Positions 29,358-38,130 are shown, counted from the first letter of the stretch. The stretch is DNA of 42,953 nt from Candidatus Latescibacterota bacterium (GCA_030658975.1 JAUSBL010000052.1:1-42953), one strand, 5' to 3'. Translations and numbers: made by a program. Notes: generated from the letters alone by a model not told the origin.

Positions 29358-29860
29358 GCCTCTCGGGGCCCCTGCGGGGGGGAAATCAACTCGCAGGCCT
29401 GGCAGTGGGGATCGTGCTCGGACTTCGCGCGGCAGAAGTAGCCGAAGTCCTCCACCCACTCGGCGCTGCCGCGCGGGCAGCGTTCGGTGTAATCGATGAA
29501 CTGGACCAGCCGCTCGACGATGACCCGGGGCATCGCGTGCTCCATCTTGCATGCGGCGTCCTCGGCCGTCGCGTCGTCGACGCCGAGGATGCGCACGAAG
29601 AACGCGTTGAGCGCCTTGTGGCGGCGGATCACGTCGCGGGCCAGGAGCTCGCCGGCCGTCGTCAGCGTCACGACCCCGTAGGGCTCGTAGTGGATGAGGT
29701 CCTTCTGGGACAGGATGCGCAGCGCCTGCGTCACCGACGAACTGTTGACGCCGAGCCGCTGGACGAGGTCCTTGGAGCGCGCGACGCGCTTCTCATCGAT
29801 GACGTGCGAGATGGCCTCCAGGTAATCTTCCTGGCTGGCGCTGAGCTGTTGCTCGGGCAT
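29354..29860 (-). CDS. DtxR/MntR-family metal-dependent repressor with Cys-rich tail
   Basis: A 168-residue regulator: winged helix (about 8-70, with LVQRLGVNSSSVTQALRIL as recognition helix region), then the DtxR dimerisation/metal domain (about 72-128) with C104, E107 and H108 in the conserved AxCKMEHAMP. No SH3 domain. The C-terminal tail carries four more Cys (C128, C143, C153, C156; HCQAC), which could bind a further metal. In the family Fe(II) or Mn(II) binding promotes DNA binding. The ATG at 29860 has a G-rich site upstream; an upstream Met falls inside the promoter region. A palindromic site lies over its own promoter, so autoregulation is likely. Confidence 0.88.
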   Translation of the reverse strand: MPEQQLSASQEDYLEAISHVIDEKRVARSKDLVQRLGVNSSSVTQALRILSQKDLIHYEPYGVVTLTTAGELLARDVIRRHKALNAFFVRILGVDDATAEDAACKMEHAMPRVIVERLVQFIDYTERCPRGSAEWVEDFGYFCRAKSEHDPHCQACELISPPQGPREA

Positions 29861-29879
29861 GTCCCGCCCCCCGGATAAA

Positions 29880-29894
29880 ACAAGAAATGTTTGT
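29880..29894. promoter_or_regulatory. Candidate DtxR-family operator
   Basis: ACAAACATTTCTTGT (minus strand) is an imperfect 15-base palindrome just downstream of the -10 element, where a repressor would block initiation. It is a plausible autoregulatory site for the regulator encoded 20 bases downstream. Confidence 0.45.
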
Positions 29895-29901
29895 CTCGTA
29901 T

Positions 29902-29929
29902 AAAATAGCGCCGGGAGCGTCGCTGTCAA
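29902..29929 (-). promoter_or_regulatory. Promoter of the DtxR-family gene
   Basis: On the minus strand a perfect TTGACA (29929-29924), 16 bases, TATTTT (29907-29902). Start of transcription would be near 29896, inside the candidate operator. Confidence 0.7.
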
Positions 29930-29948
29930 CCCCTGCGGGCGGATCGGG

Positions 29949-30614
29949 TCAGTAGGTCAGCATGACCGAGCGGAAGAAATCGCGGATCTCGGGGTCCTCG
30001 AACAGATCGCCTTCCTCGCTCCAGGCGGTCACCACGAGCATCCGCCCGCGGTGGAGGTAACCCTCGTACCATGCGCAGCGGGTGCCGCCCTCCTCGCGGC
30101 AGAGGGCGAGCACGCCCTCCATGCCGTCGCGGATGACGGGTGTCTGGCGCACGATCTGCAGCCGGCGATCGCCGATCCCGCGCGCGATCGCAGCCGTGAC
30201 GTCCTCGACCGACAGGGAGCTGCCGTCGGGCCGCTCGAACCAGACGCTGACCGAGCAGCCATGGGTGGCGTCGTCGTGGCGGTAGCATTCCGCCCGCACG
30301 ACGGCGTCGCGCCCGTCGCCCGCCGACGAGGGCACGGCCCGCGTGCGGATGCGGGCGCAGCCCGACGGCCAGGTCGCGACGAACTCGCCTTCGGGATGGG
30401 CCATGGCGGAAGCGGACTGCAGGGGCATCAGGTCGTTGTTCCCGCCGACCGGCGCGGCGTCGACGCGATTCTGGCCGCCGCCGGCCGCCCCGCCGCCGAT
30501 CGCCTTGTCGGCTTCCTTGCCCTTGCCGCCGCAGCCGGCGAGCGCCGCCAGGCACAGCAACAGGCCGGCGGCCAGCGACAGGAGCGCGGCGCGTGGCGGG
30601 AATCTCCAGGTCAT
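29949..30614 (-). CDS. Lipoprotein of unknown function
   Basis: A 221-residue lipoprotein (lipobox LAGC, then a Gly/Lys-rich tether GGKGKEADKA). The mature domain has four Cys (SGCAR, RAECYR, HGCSVS, ALCREE, RCAWYE contain five) and alternating strands such as GEFVATWP, MLVVTAWSEE and a closing DFFRSVMLTY, reminiscent of small periplasmic alpha/beta domains; family not recognised. The ATG overlaps the PepF stop by four bases (ATGA), so the two are cotranslated. Role unknown. Confidence 0.75.
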   Translation of the reverse strand: MTWRFPPRAALLSLAAGLLLCLAALAGCGGKGKEADKAIGGGAAGGGQNRVDAAPVGGNNDLMPLQSASAMAHPEGEFVATWPSGCARIRTRAVPSSAGDGRDAVVRAECYRHDDATHGCSVSVWFERPDGSSLSVEDVTAAIARGIGDRRLQIVRQTPVIRDGMEGVLALCREEGGTRCAWYEGYLHRGRMLVVTAWSEEGDLFEDPEIRDFFRSVMLTY

Positions 30615-32440
30615 CGACGGTCCTCCACGGCCAGCAAGGCTTCCATCTCGTCCATCAGCGCACCGAAGACCATGAACACGTCGCGTACCGGTTCGTCCGT
30701 CGTCACGTCGACGCCGGTGCGCAGGAGCGTCTCGACGGGGTGGCGGCTGCAGCCGGACTTCAGGAACCCGAGGTAGTCCTCGCGCTCCGCCGCGCCGCCT
30801 TCCGTCACGCGCCGGACCAGGGCCGTCGAGGCCGAGAACGCCGTCGCGTACTGGTAGACGTAGTAGTTGTAGTAGAAGTGCGGGACGCGGCTCCAGGTGC
30901 GGGCGCTGCGCGCCTCGTCCAGCACGACCTCCGGCCCCCAGTAATCCTTCAGGAGGCCCAGGTACAGCTCGTCGAGGCGGTCTGCCGTCAAAGTGCCGTC
31001 CTGCTCGCCGATACGGTGCACCGCCAGCTCGAATTCTGCAAACATCGTTTGGCGGACGACCGTGCCCAGGATCTGGTCGAGATGGTTGTCGAGCAGCGAC
31101 AGGCGCCGGGCCGGATCGGTGGTCGTCGCCAGCAGCCGCCGCTGCAGCAGCAGCTCGTTGAAGGTCGAGGCCACTTCGGCCGTGAAGATCGGATAGTCGC
31201 TGTAGACATAGGGTTGCGTGTGCGTGGCCATCCAGCTGTGCAGGGAGTGGCCCATCTCGTGGGCCAGCGTGAAGGTGTCCCGCAGCTGGCCGCTCCAGTT
31301 CAGCAGGATGTAGGGATCGGTGCCGTGGATCCCGCTGGAGTAGGCCCCGCTGCGCTTGCCGGCGTTCTCGTGGACATCGATCCAGCGGTCCGACAGGCCC
31401 CGGCGCACGACCTCCAGGTAGGCGTCGCCCAGCGGGGCCAGGGCTTCGCTCAGCAACCCGCAGGACTCCTGGTAGGTGTAGGCCGGTTCGCCTTCGGGGA
31501 ACATGGGCGCCGTCAGGTCGTAGTCGCGCAGCACGTCCAGCGCCAGCGCCCGGCGCTTGAGCCGCGTGTAGCGGTGCACGAGCGGCAACTGGGCGCGCAC
31601 CGCGGCCACGAGGCTGTGGTAGACCGGCACGGGCACGGCGTTGCGGTGCAGGGCGGCCTCCAGCGTGCCGGCGTGCCGGCGGGCGCGGGCGAAGAAGACG
31701 TGGTTCTTGATGTTGGCGTCCAGGGTGGCCGCCAGGGTGTTGCGGTAGCGCCCGTAGGTGTCCAGGAAGGCGCGGAAGCTCTCCTCGCGCACGCGCCGGT
31801 CGCGCGAGCGGGAGAATTTCTGGAAGCGGGCCTTGGTCAGCACGACCTCGTGGCCCGCCTCGTCGCGGATCGTCGGGAAGACCAGGTCCGCGTTGTCCAG
31901 GGCGCCGAAGATCGACGACGCGCCGCGCGACATCTGGCCGGCCGCCGCCAGCAGCGCTTCCTCGGACGGGGGCAGGGTGTGGGGGCGGCTGCGCCGCAGG
32001 TCGGCGAAGTGGTGGTCGTAGAGGGCCAGGCCGGGCTCGGACGCACGGAAGGCGGCCAGGGTCGCATCGTCCAGGGCGAGGAGTTCCGGGTCGTACCAGC
32101 TCGCCGCTTCGGCGAACCGCACCCCGAGGGTGTCCGCCCGCCCCTTGCGCTCGGTGTGGGCGCCGACGCGCGTGTCCTCGTCGCTGCGCAGGTGGGCGTA
32201 GAGGTAGACGCGCTCCAGGCGGTGGCGCCCGTCGAGCACGCGCTCGGTGGCGTGCAGGAGGCCGGCTCCGGTCCGCCCGAGGCTGCCGGCCAGGGCGGCG
32301 ACGCCCTCCAGGAGCGCCGACACGGCGGCGAAATCGCGCTCCCAGGCTTCCCAGTCCGGGTAGATCCGGTCCAGGTCCCAGGTCTGGTCGGCGGGGATTT
32401 CCGACCGCTCGCGATGGGCGGCGATTTCTGCTGCGGACAT
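30611..32440 (-). CDS. pepF: Oligoendopeptidase F (M3 family)
   Basis: A 609-residue zinc peptidase. The M3 signature is H394-E-M-G-H398 (TLAHEMGHSLHS) with third ligand E422 (TAEVASTFNE), inside the helical M3B fold; the N-terminal Oligopeptidase_F region covers about 110-180. The C-terminal RVPHFYYNYYVYQYA segment lines the substrate site in the family. It cleaves oligopeptides (about 7-17 residues) in the cytoplasm; no signal peptide. GGAGG lies before the ATG. It follows the nitroreductase gene by 26 bases and overlaps the lipoprotein gene. Confidence 0.95.
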   Translation of the reverse strand: MSAAEIAAHRERSEIPADQTWDLDRIYPDWEAWERDFAAVSALLEGVAALAGSLGRTGAGLLHATERVLDGRHRLERVYLYAHLRSDEDTRVGAHTERKGRADTLGVRFAEAASWYDPELLALDDATLAAFRASEPGLALYDHHFADLRRSRPHTLPPSEEALLAAAGQMSRGASSIFGALDNADLVFPTIRDEAGHEVVLTKARFQKFSRSRDRRVREESFRAFLDTYGRYRNTLAATLDANIKNHVFFARARRHAGTLEAALHRNAVPVPVYHSLVAAVRAQLPLVHRYTRLKRRALALDVLRDYDLTAPMFPEGEPAYTYQESCGLLSEALAPLGDAYLEVVRRGLSDRWIDVHENAGKRSGAYSSGIHGTDPYILLNWSGQLRDTFTLAHEMGHSLHSWMATHTQPYVYSDYPIFTAEVASTFNELLLQRRLLATTTDPARRLSLLDNHLDQILGTVVRQTMFAEFELAVHRIGEQDGTLTADRLDELYLGLLKDYWGPEVVLDEARSARTWSRVPHFYYNYYVYQYATAFSASTALVRRVTEGGAAEREDYLGFLKSGCSRHPVETLLRTGVDVTTDEPVRDVFMVFGALMDEMEALLAVEDRR

Positions 32441-32466
32441 ACGGGTCCTCCGTCAAGGAACAGGGG

Positions 32467-33078
32467 TCAGGCGTCGGGGAAGCGCTCGCGGATCACGACC
32501 TCTTCCAGCGGGAGCTGCCCGCCGCGGGGCCGGGGGTTTTCGCGGCGCTTGCCGACGGTCACGGCCATGACGATCTCGTGGTCGGGCGGCAGGTTCACGA
32601 GCGCGGCGGCCGCGGCGAAGTCGAAGCCCACCATGGGGCAAGTGTCGTACCCCATCGCCATGGCCGCGAGCATGATGGTCTGAGCGGCGATGCCGCCGGA
32701 GCGCAGGACCTCGTCGTGCTGCCGGTCCCGCCGGCCCTCGTAGGCGTCGACGATCGCGCTCACGATCGCGGCGCGGGGCGCCTCGGGCGCGTGGCGCCAG
32801 TAGCGGTCGGGATCGCGGGCGTGGGCCTTGAGGTCGCCGCAGATCAGGATGACCAGCGACGCCTCGGCGAACTGGGCCTGGCGCCAGCCGATCTCGCGCA
32901 GCCGCTCCTTGCGCTCCCGGTCGGTCACCAGGACGAAGCGCCAGTTCTGCAGGTTGAACGAGGTCGGCGACAGGATGGCCGCCTCCATCAGGCGGCGGAT
33001 CTCGTCCTCGGACAGGCTGTGCTCGGGATCGAACTTCTTGATCGAGCGTCGCGCGGCGACGGCCGTGAAGACATCCAT
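32467..33078 (-). CDS. Nitroreductase family FMN protein
   Basis: A 203-residue flavoprotein of the NfsB/NADH-oxidase-like superfamily. It opens MDVFTAVAARRSIKKF (phosphate-binding RRSIKKF) followed by AAILSPTSFNLQNWRF (FMN-binding) and a C-terminal GYDTCPMVGFD and VTVGKRR. Likely reduces quinones, nitroaromatics or similar with NAD(P)H; true substrate unknown. The ATG at 33078 has AAGGA at seven bases; longer readings run into the GGDEF gene in another frame. A GCCGGCC hairpin (33109-33125) lies in its leader. Confidence 0.93.
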   Translation of the reverse strand: MDVFTAVAARRSIKKFDPEHSLSEDEIRRLMEAAILSPTSFNLQNWRFVLVTDRERKERLREIGWRQAQFAEASLVILICGDLKAHARDPDRYWRHAPEAPRAAIVSAIVDAYEGRRDRQHDEVLRSGGIAAQTIMLAAMAMGYDTCPMVGFDFAAAAALVNLPPDHEIVMAVTVGKRRENPRPRGGQLPLEEVVIRERFPDA

Positions 33079-33188
33079 GCGGATCCTTTTCACCGATGGC
33101 AGCAGGATGCCGGCCGCAGGCCGGCAGCGTGGTCTAGATGAGTACACGCGAATGACGGGCGCGTCAACGCGAGGGGCGGTCGCGACGC

Positions 33189-34160
33189 TCAGACGACCAC
33201 GTGAAGGGGCACGTTCTCGATGCGGTTGCGGCCGGAACTCTTGGCGCAGTAGAGGGCCTGGTCGGCCAGCTCGAGCAGCTCCATGGCGCCCAGCCCGTCG
33301 CGGTAGTCGGCCACGCCGCCGCTGATGGTGCGCGAATCGCGCCCCTCGGGGCAGTTGCGGCTGACCGGCAGGGTGAACACCAGCTGTTCGAAGCGCAGGC
33401 GGATGCGATCGGCCACGGCGCGGGCGTCCTCGAGGCCGGTGTCCGGGAACAGGACGACGAACTCCTCGCCGCCGAAGCGGAAGGCGCGGTCGTAGTCGCG
33501 GATCGAGGCGCGCAGCAGCTTGCCGAAGCGCGCCAGCATGCGGTCGCCCTCGAGGTGGCCGTGCAGGTCGTTCCAGGTCTTGAAGTGGTCGATGTCGAGC
33601 ATCAGCAGCGACAGGTGGCGGCGGCGGTGCTGGCAGCGCTGGATCTCGTTCTCCAGGCTCTCGTCCAGGAAGCGCCGGTTGAACAGGCCCGTGAGGGGGT
33701 CGATGTTCATCTCTTCGCGGATGCGGTGGTTCTCCAGGTCGAGGTCTTCGAGCGAGCCGGCCAGGTCGCGCGTGAACTTCATGGCGCTGCGGACCTGCTC
33801 CTCGTTGCGCCGCAGCAGGTAGACCATGTTGTTGAATTCCTCTCCCAGCTCCTCGACGATCGACGGCCGCGCATCCTTGTAGACGGGGCACGCGCTGCAG
33901 TCGACGGGGAAACAGAGCGTCTCGGGATGAGGGCGGCGGCGGCTCTCGCGCACCTGCTGCCAGCAGCGCTCGTTGGACCCGCCGCCGACGGAGCACATCA
34001 CGGGCTCCGGGCGCAGGGGGTCGCGAGAACGGCCGAGGTAGGGGTTGTCGAAGAACGCCTCCTCGCCGGCGGCAAGCCGGGCGAAGAGCGGCAGGATCTC
34101 GTCGCGGACCCTTTGGATCTGCAACTGCTCGATACCAGCGTCATGCGCCTCGACGGACAT
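33189..34160 (-). CDS. Diguanylate cyclase (GGDEF) with N-terminal Cys cluster
   Basis: A 323-residue protein. The N-terminal half has C56, C66 (RCW), C83, C88 and C91 (CFPVDCSAC), spaced like a small metal or Fe-S binding site, then a helical linker (about 100-150). The GGDEF domain (about 152-320) has DPLTGLFNRR, the active signature GGEEF (230-234) and an RxxD inhibitory site (RDYD, 221-224) exactly five residues before it. It should make cyclic di-GMP with product inhibition, possibly gated by redox, metal or a small molecule sensed by the Cys cluster. No membrane segment. The ATG at 34160 has GGAGG at about nine bases. Divergent from the djlA-like gene. Confidence 0.92.
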   Translation of the reverse strand: MSVEAHDAGIEQLQIQRVRDEILPLFARLAAGEEAFFDNPYLGRSRDPLRPEPVMCSVGGGSNERCWQQVRESRRRPHPETLCFPVDCSACPVYKDARPSIVEELGEEFNNMVYLLRRNEEQVRSAMKFTRDLAGSLEDLDLENHRIREEMNIDPLTGLFNRRFLDESLENEIQRCQHRRRHLSLLMLDIDHFKTWNDLHGHLEGDRMLARFGKLLRASIRDYDRAFRFGGEEFVVLFPDTGLEDARAVADRIRLRFEQLVFTLPVSRNCPEGRDSRTISGGVADYRDGLGAMELLELADQALYCAKSSGRNRIENVPLHVVV

Positions 34161-34200
34161 CTCACACGACCTCCCCGGGCAGCCGGGCCACCCGCCCCTG

Positions 34201-34229
34201 TGGACTCCTGCCTCGTCAGGCACTATCAT
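34201..34229 (+). promoter_or_regulatory. Candidate promoter of the djlA-mutM pair
   Basis: TGGACT (34201-34206), 17 bases, TATCAT (34224-34229). The start would be near 34236, giving a leader of about 60 bases. Confidence 0.45.
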
Positions 34230-34294
34230 CGGCCGCTCCCGCACCGGCTTGAACGGGGATTGCAGAATCTGCATCGCAAAGGACGGGGACGGAC

Positions 34295-35050
34295 ATGGGC
34301 TTGCTCGGCGCGCTGTTCGGGGGCACGGTCGGCTTCATGCTGGGCGGGCCGCTCGGGATGATCATCGGGGGAGCGCTGGGCTCGCAGTCCAGCGCCCAGG
34401 TGGTGCGCACCGGCGCCGCGGGGCGCATCCCCGGCGTCCAGGACGCGCAGACCGCCTTCGTGGTGGCCGTCATCAGCCTGGCGGCCAAGGTCAGCAAGGC
34501 CGACGGGCACGTCTCCGAGGCGGAGATCCACACCTTCGACGCCTTCCTGCGGGACCACCTGCGGATGTCCCCCGAGGACCGCCGCATGGCGGGCCGCATC
34601 TTCGACGAGGCCCGCGACAGCGCGATCCCGGCCGGCGACTTCGCCCGCCAGGTGCGCGGCATCATGGGCCCCTCGCCCCAGCGTCTGCGCCTGATCGTGA
34701 CCCTGCTGCTGCAGATCGCCCACGCCGACGGCCGCATGCATGCGGCCGAGGACGAGCTGATCCGGGGCATTGCGCGCGATCTGGGCCTGTCGGACCGCGA
34801 CTACCAGGAATGCCGCGCCCTGTTCGCTCCCGTCCGGGACAGCCTGGAGTCGGCGTACGAGGCGCTCGGCTTGAAGCCCGACGCCACCGAGGAAGAGATC
34901 AAGAAGGCCTACCGCCGCATCGCCCGCGAGTACCACCCCGACATCCTGCAGGGCAAGGGCATGCCCGAGGAGTTCCTGCAGTCCGGCAAGGAGATGCTGC
35001 AGAAGGTCAACGAGGCGTACGACCGCATCAGGAAGGACCGGGAATTCTAG
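34295..35050 (+). CDS. DjlA-like co-chaperone (TerB + J domain)
   Basis: A 251-residue protein: Gly-rich hydrophobic N-terminus (about 1-30, GGTVGFMLGGPLGMIIGGALG) that probably anchors it in the inner membrane; TerB-like helical domain (about 50-165, KADGHVSEAEI and HADGRMHAAEDELI repeats); and a C-terminal J domain (about 185-251) with the HPD tripeptide (214-216, YHPD). This is the DjlA layout; it would stimulate DnaK ATPase at the membrane. The mutM gene starts within its stop codon (TAGTG). Confidence 0.9.
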   Translation: MGLLGALFGGTVGFMLGGPLGMIIGGALGSQSSAQVVRTGAAGRIPGVQDAQTAFVVAVISLAAKVSKADGHVSEAEIHTFDAFLRDHLRMSPEDRRMAGRIFDEARDSAIPAGDFARQVRGIMGPSPQRLRLIVTLLLQIAHADGRMHAAEDELIRGIARDLGLSDRDYQECRALFAPVRDSLESAYEALGLKPDATEEEIKKAYRRIAREYHPDILQGKGMPEEFLQSGKEMLQKVNEAYDRIRKDREF

Positions 35051-35865
35051 TGCCTGAGCTGCCGGAGGTCGAAAGCGTCGCCCGTGCCCTGCGCGCCGCG
35101 CTGACGGGCCGGCGCCTGACCGGCCTGCGCGCGCGCCACGCGGTCTGCGTGGAGCCCTCGGCGTCCGCCCTGCGCTCGGCCGTCCTGGGCAAGACCCTCG
35201 ACCTGATCCATCGCCGCGGGAAGTACCTCGTGCTGACCTTCGGTCGGAACGGGGCGGCCCCGGCCCACGTGATGCTCCACCTGCGGATGACCGGCCAGGT
35301 CCTCTTCGAACCCGACGACCGCCCCGACCGCCACGTCCACCTGGTGCTGGACTTCGACGGCCGCGAGGTCCGCTACCGCGACGTGCGCAAGTTCGGACGC
35401 TGGACCCTGGTCGACGACGCCGAGCACCCGTCGGCGCTGGCCCACGTCGGGCCCGACATGCTGGAGATCCGCTTCACCGCCTGGGCCGACCGGCTGCGCC
35501 GCCGGCGCGCCCCCTTCAAGTCCGTGCTGCTGGACCAGGGGGTCGCCGCCGGGGTGGGGAACATCTACGCCGACGAGGCTCTGTTCCGCGCCCGCGTGCA
35601 CCCCTTGCAGCGACCCGCCGACAGCACGGACGCGGAGCTGCGCCGGGTCTACGACGCGGTGCGCGGGGTGCTGCGGCTGGCGATCGAGCACGGGGGGACC
35701 ACGTTCCTGGACTTCCGGGACTTCCATGGGAAGCCCGGGAATTTTCGGCGGAAGCTGCGGGTGTTCCAGCGGGACGGAGAGCCGTGTCGGGACTGCGGAA
35801 CTGAGCTGGAGAGGATCGTGGTGGGGGGGCGGGGGACGCATTTCTGCCCGGCCTGCCAGCGCTGA
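35050..35865 (+). CDS. mutM: Formamidopyrimidine-DNA glycosylase
   Basis: A 271-residue Fpg/MutM repair glycosylase that removes 8-oxoguanine and opened purines. After loss of the initiator it starts PELPEVE (catalytic Pro and Glu); K58 (RRGKYL) is the conserved Lys; the helix-two-turn-helix is in the middle, and the zinc finger has C246/C249 and C266/C269. The start is a GTG whose G is the last base of the preceding TAG stop (TAGTG). The pairing with a DjlA-like gene is unusual but probably only cotranscriptional. Confidence 0.95.
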   Translation: MPELPEVESVARALRAALTGRRLTGLRARHAVCVEPSASALRSAVLGKTLDLIHRRGKYLVLTFGRNGAAPAHVMLHLRMTGQVLFEPDDRPDRHVHLVLDFDGREVRYRDVRKFGRWTLVDDAEHPSALAHVGPDMLEIRFTAWADRLRRRRAPFKSVLLDQGVAAGVGNIYADEALFRARVHPLQRPADSTDAELRRVYDAVRGVLRLAIEHGGTTFLDFRDFHGKPGNFRRKLRVFQRDGEPCRDCGTELERIVVGGRGTHFCPACQR

Positions 35866-35866
35866 C

Positions 35867-35882
35867 GCGGGGACAGCCCCGC
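35867..35882 (+). terminator. Weak hairpin after mutM
   Basis: A 6-bp stem, GCGGGG/CCCCGC with an ACAG loop, two bases past the mutM stop. No immediate U-tract; an AT-rich stretch (35893-35928) follows and also holds the stop of the convergent flavoprotein gene. Confidence 0.4.
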
Positions 35883-35925
35883 CAATCCGCGCCTATATGT
35901 ATTTTATTGGATTATTTTATGGATA

Positions 35926-37194
35926 TTATTGAGCGTGCAGGTGACTTGCCGCAGCACTCCCCGCCAGCCATCCCGTCGTCCAGCAGCCCTGGAAGTTGAA
36001 CCCCCCGGTCACCCCGTCGACGTCCAGCAGCTCGCCGGCGAAGTACAGGCCCGGCACCAGGCGGCTCGCGAAGGTGCGCGGGTCGACCTCGCGCAGGGCC
36101 ACCCCGCCGCAGGTCACGAACTCCTCCTTGAACGGGGACTGGCCGTCGATCGACAGGTGCGTGCGCTTGAGGTCGTCGATGAGGGTGGCGGTCTCGTCGC
36201 GGGTCAGTTCGGCCCAGATGCGCCCGTCGGGCAGGCCCGTTCCGTCGACCAGGGATTCCCACAGCCGCTGCGGCAGGACGACCGGGGCCAGGGTGCGGAC
36301 CTGACGGCGGGGGTGATCGCGGCGCGCCGCGGCCAGGGCCTCGCCGACGGCGGGTTCGGTGACCGCCGGGATCCAGTCCACCAGGACATCGAAGCGGTAG
36401 TCGAGCGCGTGCAGCTCGCGCGCGCTCCAGGCCGAGAGCAGCAGCACGGCGGGGCCGCTGAGCCCGTCGTGGGTGACCAGCAGGGGGCCGCGGTGGCGGT
36501 GCCTGGTGCCGGCGAGGCGCACCTCGGCGTCGGTGAAGGCGATGCCGGCCAGGTCCCGCAGGCGCGGGTCACGGCAGCGGAAGGTAAAAAGCGAAGGCAC
36601 CGGCGGCGCGACCGTGTGGCCGAGGTCCGCGGCGGCGGTCCAGCCCGCGTTGCCGCTGCCGCCGCCGGTGGCCAGCAGCAGCGCGCGGGAGCGCAGGGAG
36701 CCGGCGTCGGTCTCCAGGACGAAACCGCCGTCGTTGCCCAGAAGGGCCGCGCGCACCGCCGAGCGCAGTCCGCAGCCCAGGCGCAGCTCGACGCCCGCGT
36801 CGCCGGCGGCGCGCAGCAGGGCGTCGACGACGGTGCGCGAGGAGTCGGTGACCGGGAAGAGGCGGCCGTCGGGCTGGGCGCGCAGTTCGACGCCGTGCCG
36901 CGCGAACCAGGCGACGGTCTCGGCCGGGCCGAAGCGGGAGAAGGGACCCATGAGTTCGCGGCCGCCGCGCGGGTAGAACGTCGCGAGCTCGCGCGGGTCG
37001 GTACGGACGTTCGTCACGTTGCAGCGGCCGCCGCCGCTGATCAGCACCTTGCGCAGCGGCTCGCGGCCGCGCTCCAGGACGATCACGCGGGCCGCGGGGG
37101 CCAGCTCGCGGCAGCGGATGGCGGCGAAGACGCCGGCGGGGCCGGCGCCGGCGACGACCAGGTCGGCCACGCCGTCGGAATCCGCGCCGCTCAC
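35926..37194 (-). CDS. BaiN/HI0933-type NAD(P)/FAD-dependent oxidoreductase
   Basis: A 422-residue flavoprotein of the HI0933 (YhiN/BaiN) family. It has the FAD-binding GAGPAG (16-21), the family signature SGGGRCNVTN (53-62), LLATGGGSGN, the GLSGPAVLLLS segment and a C-terminal GGFNFQGCW-TTGWLAG. Homologues are uncharacterised oxidoreductases; BaiN acts on bile-acid intermediates, but that role need not apply here. GTG start at 37194 overlaps the EamA stop by four bases (GTGA). Last gene of a GAF-EamA-flavoprotein run. Confidence 0.9.
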   Translation of the reverse strand: MSGADSDGVADLVVAGAGPAGVFAAIRCRELAPAARVIVLERGREPLRKVLISGGGRCNVTNVRTDPRELATFYPRGGRELMGPFSRFGPAETVAWFARHGVELRAQPDGRLFPVTDSSRTVVDALLRAAGDAGVELRLGCGLRSAVRAALLGNDGGFVLETDAGSLRSRALLLATGGGSGNAGWTAAADLGHTVAPPVPSLFTFRCRDPRLRDLAGIAFTDAEVRLAGTRHRHRGPLLVTHDGLSGPAVLLLSAWSARELHALDYRFDVLVDWIPAVTEPAVGEALAAARRDHPRRQVRTLAPVVLPQRLWESLVDGTGLPDGRIWAELTRDETATLIDDLKRTHLSIDGQSPFKEEFVTCGGVALREVDPRTFASRLVPGLYFAGELLDVDGVTGGFNFQGCWTTGWLAGSAAASHLHAQ

Positions 37195-38117
37195 GCCGCC
37201 ACCTTCTTCGCGGGCGCCGGCCGGTTGTTGAAGACCCCCGCGATCCCCGCCATCACCAGCACGGCGCCGCCGAGGGTCCAGGAGGTGATGGGCTCGTCGA
37301 GGATCAGGTAGCCCAGCAGTACGGCGATGACCGGGTTGGCGTAGGTGTAGGTCATGGCCACCTGCATGGGCAGCAGGCGCAGCACCGTCACGTACGAGGT
37401 GAAGGCCACGATGGAGCCGAAGACCGTGAGGTAGGCCCAGGCCAGCCACGCCTCACCGGTCGGCGTCGGGCGCGGCTCGCCGGTCAGCGCGATCACGACC
37501 AGGAAGCCCAGGCCGCCGAAGAGCTGCTGCCAGCCCGAGGCGGCCTGGATCGACAGGTCCGGCCGGCGGCGCGCCATCCAGATCGAGCCCGCGACCCAGG
37601 TGAGCGGCGCGATCAGCAGGCCGACGACGGCCCAGACGTCGGCGCTGGTGCCGTGGCGCAGCAGGGGCCACGACAGCAGGCCCACGCCGGCGAAGCCGAT
37701 CAGCAGCGAACCTGCCAGCCTGGGCGACGGCGCGCGCCGGTCCAGCGCGGCCTCGATCAGCGCGCCCCAGATGGGCATGATCCCCACCAGCAGCGCCGCG
37801 ATGCCCGAGTCGGCGCGCTGCTCGGCCCACGTCACCAGGCCGTTGCCGCCGACCCACAGCAGCAGACCGGAGCCGGCCAGCACCAGGGCCTCGGTGCGCG
37901 TGGGCCGCAGGCGGTGGCCGCGCAGCGCGGCCCAGCCCAGCAGCACCGCGGCGGCGGCCAGGACGCGCAGGCACGCCAGGGAGAAGGGCGGGAAGCCCGC
38001 CCCCTCGCGCACGGCGAGGCGGATGGCGAGGTAGGTGCTGCCCCATACGACGTAGACGACGCCGAGGTGGGCGAGACCCGCGCGGCTGAGCGGCTGGTCG
38101 TGCTGCGGATGGTTCAA
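37191..38117 (-). CDS. EamA/DMT-family transporter
   Basis: A 308-residue integral membrane protein with ten predicted helices arranged as two EamA repeats (VVYVVWGSTYLAIRLAV opens the first, VGLLIAPLTWVAGSIWMA the second). C-terminal signature YTYANPVIAVLLGYLILDEPIT and a basic tail (PAPAKKVAA). Drug/metabolite exporters of this type expel amino acids or metabolites. Lies 13 bases after the GAF gene and overlaps the flavoprotein gene. Substrate unknown. Confidence 0.92.
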   Translation of the reverse strand: MNHPQHDQPLSRAGLAHLGVVYVVWGSTYLAIRLAVREGAGFPPFSLACLRVLAAAAVLLGWAALRGHRLRPTRTEALVLAGSGLLLWVGGNGLVTWAEQRADSGIAALLVGIMPIWGALIEAALDRRAPSPRLAGSLLIGFAGVGLLSWPLLRHGTSADVWAVVGLLIAPLTWVAGSIWMARRRPDLSIQAASGWQQLFGGLGFLVVIALTGEPRPTPTGEAWLAWAYLTVFGSIVAFTSYVTVLRLLPMQVAMTYTYANPVIAVLLGYLILDEPITSWTLGGAVLVMAGIAGVFNNRPAPAKKVAA

Positions 38118-38130
38118 GCGGGCCCCCGGC

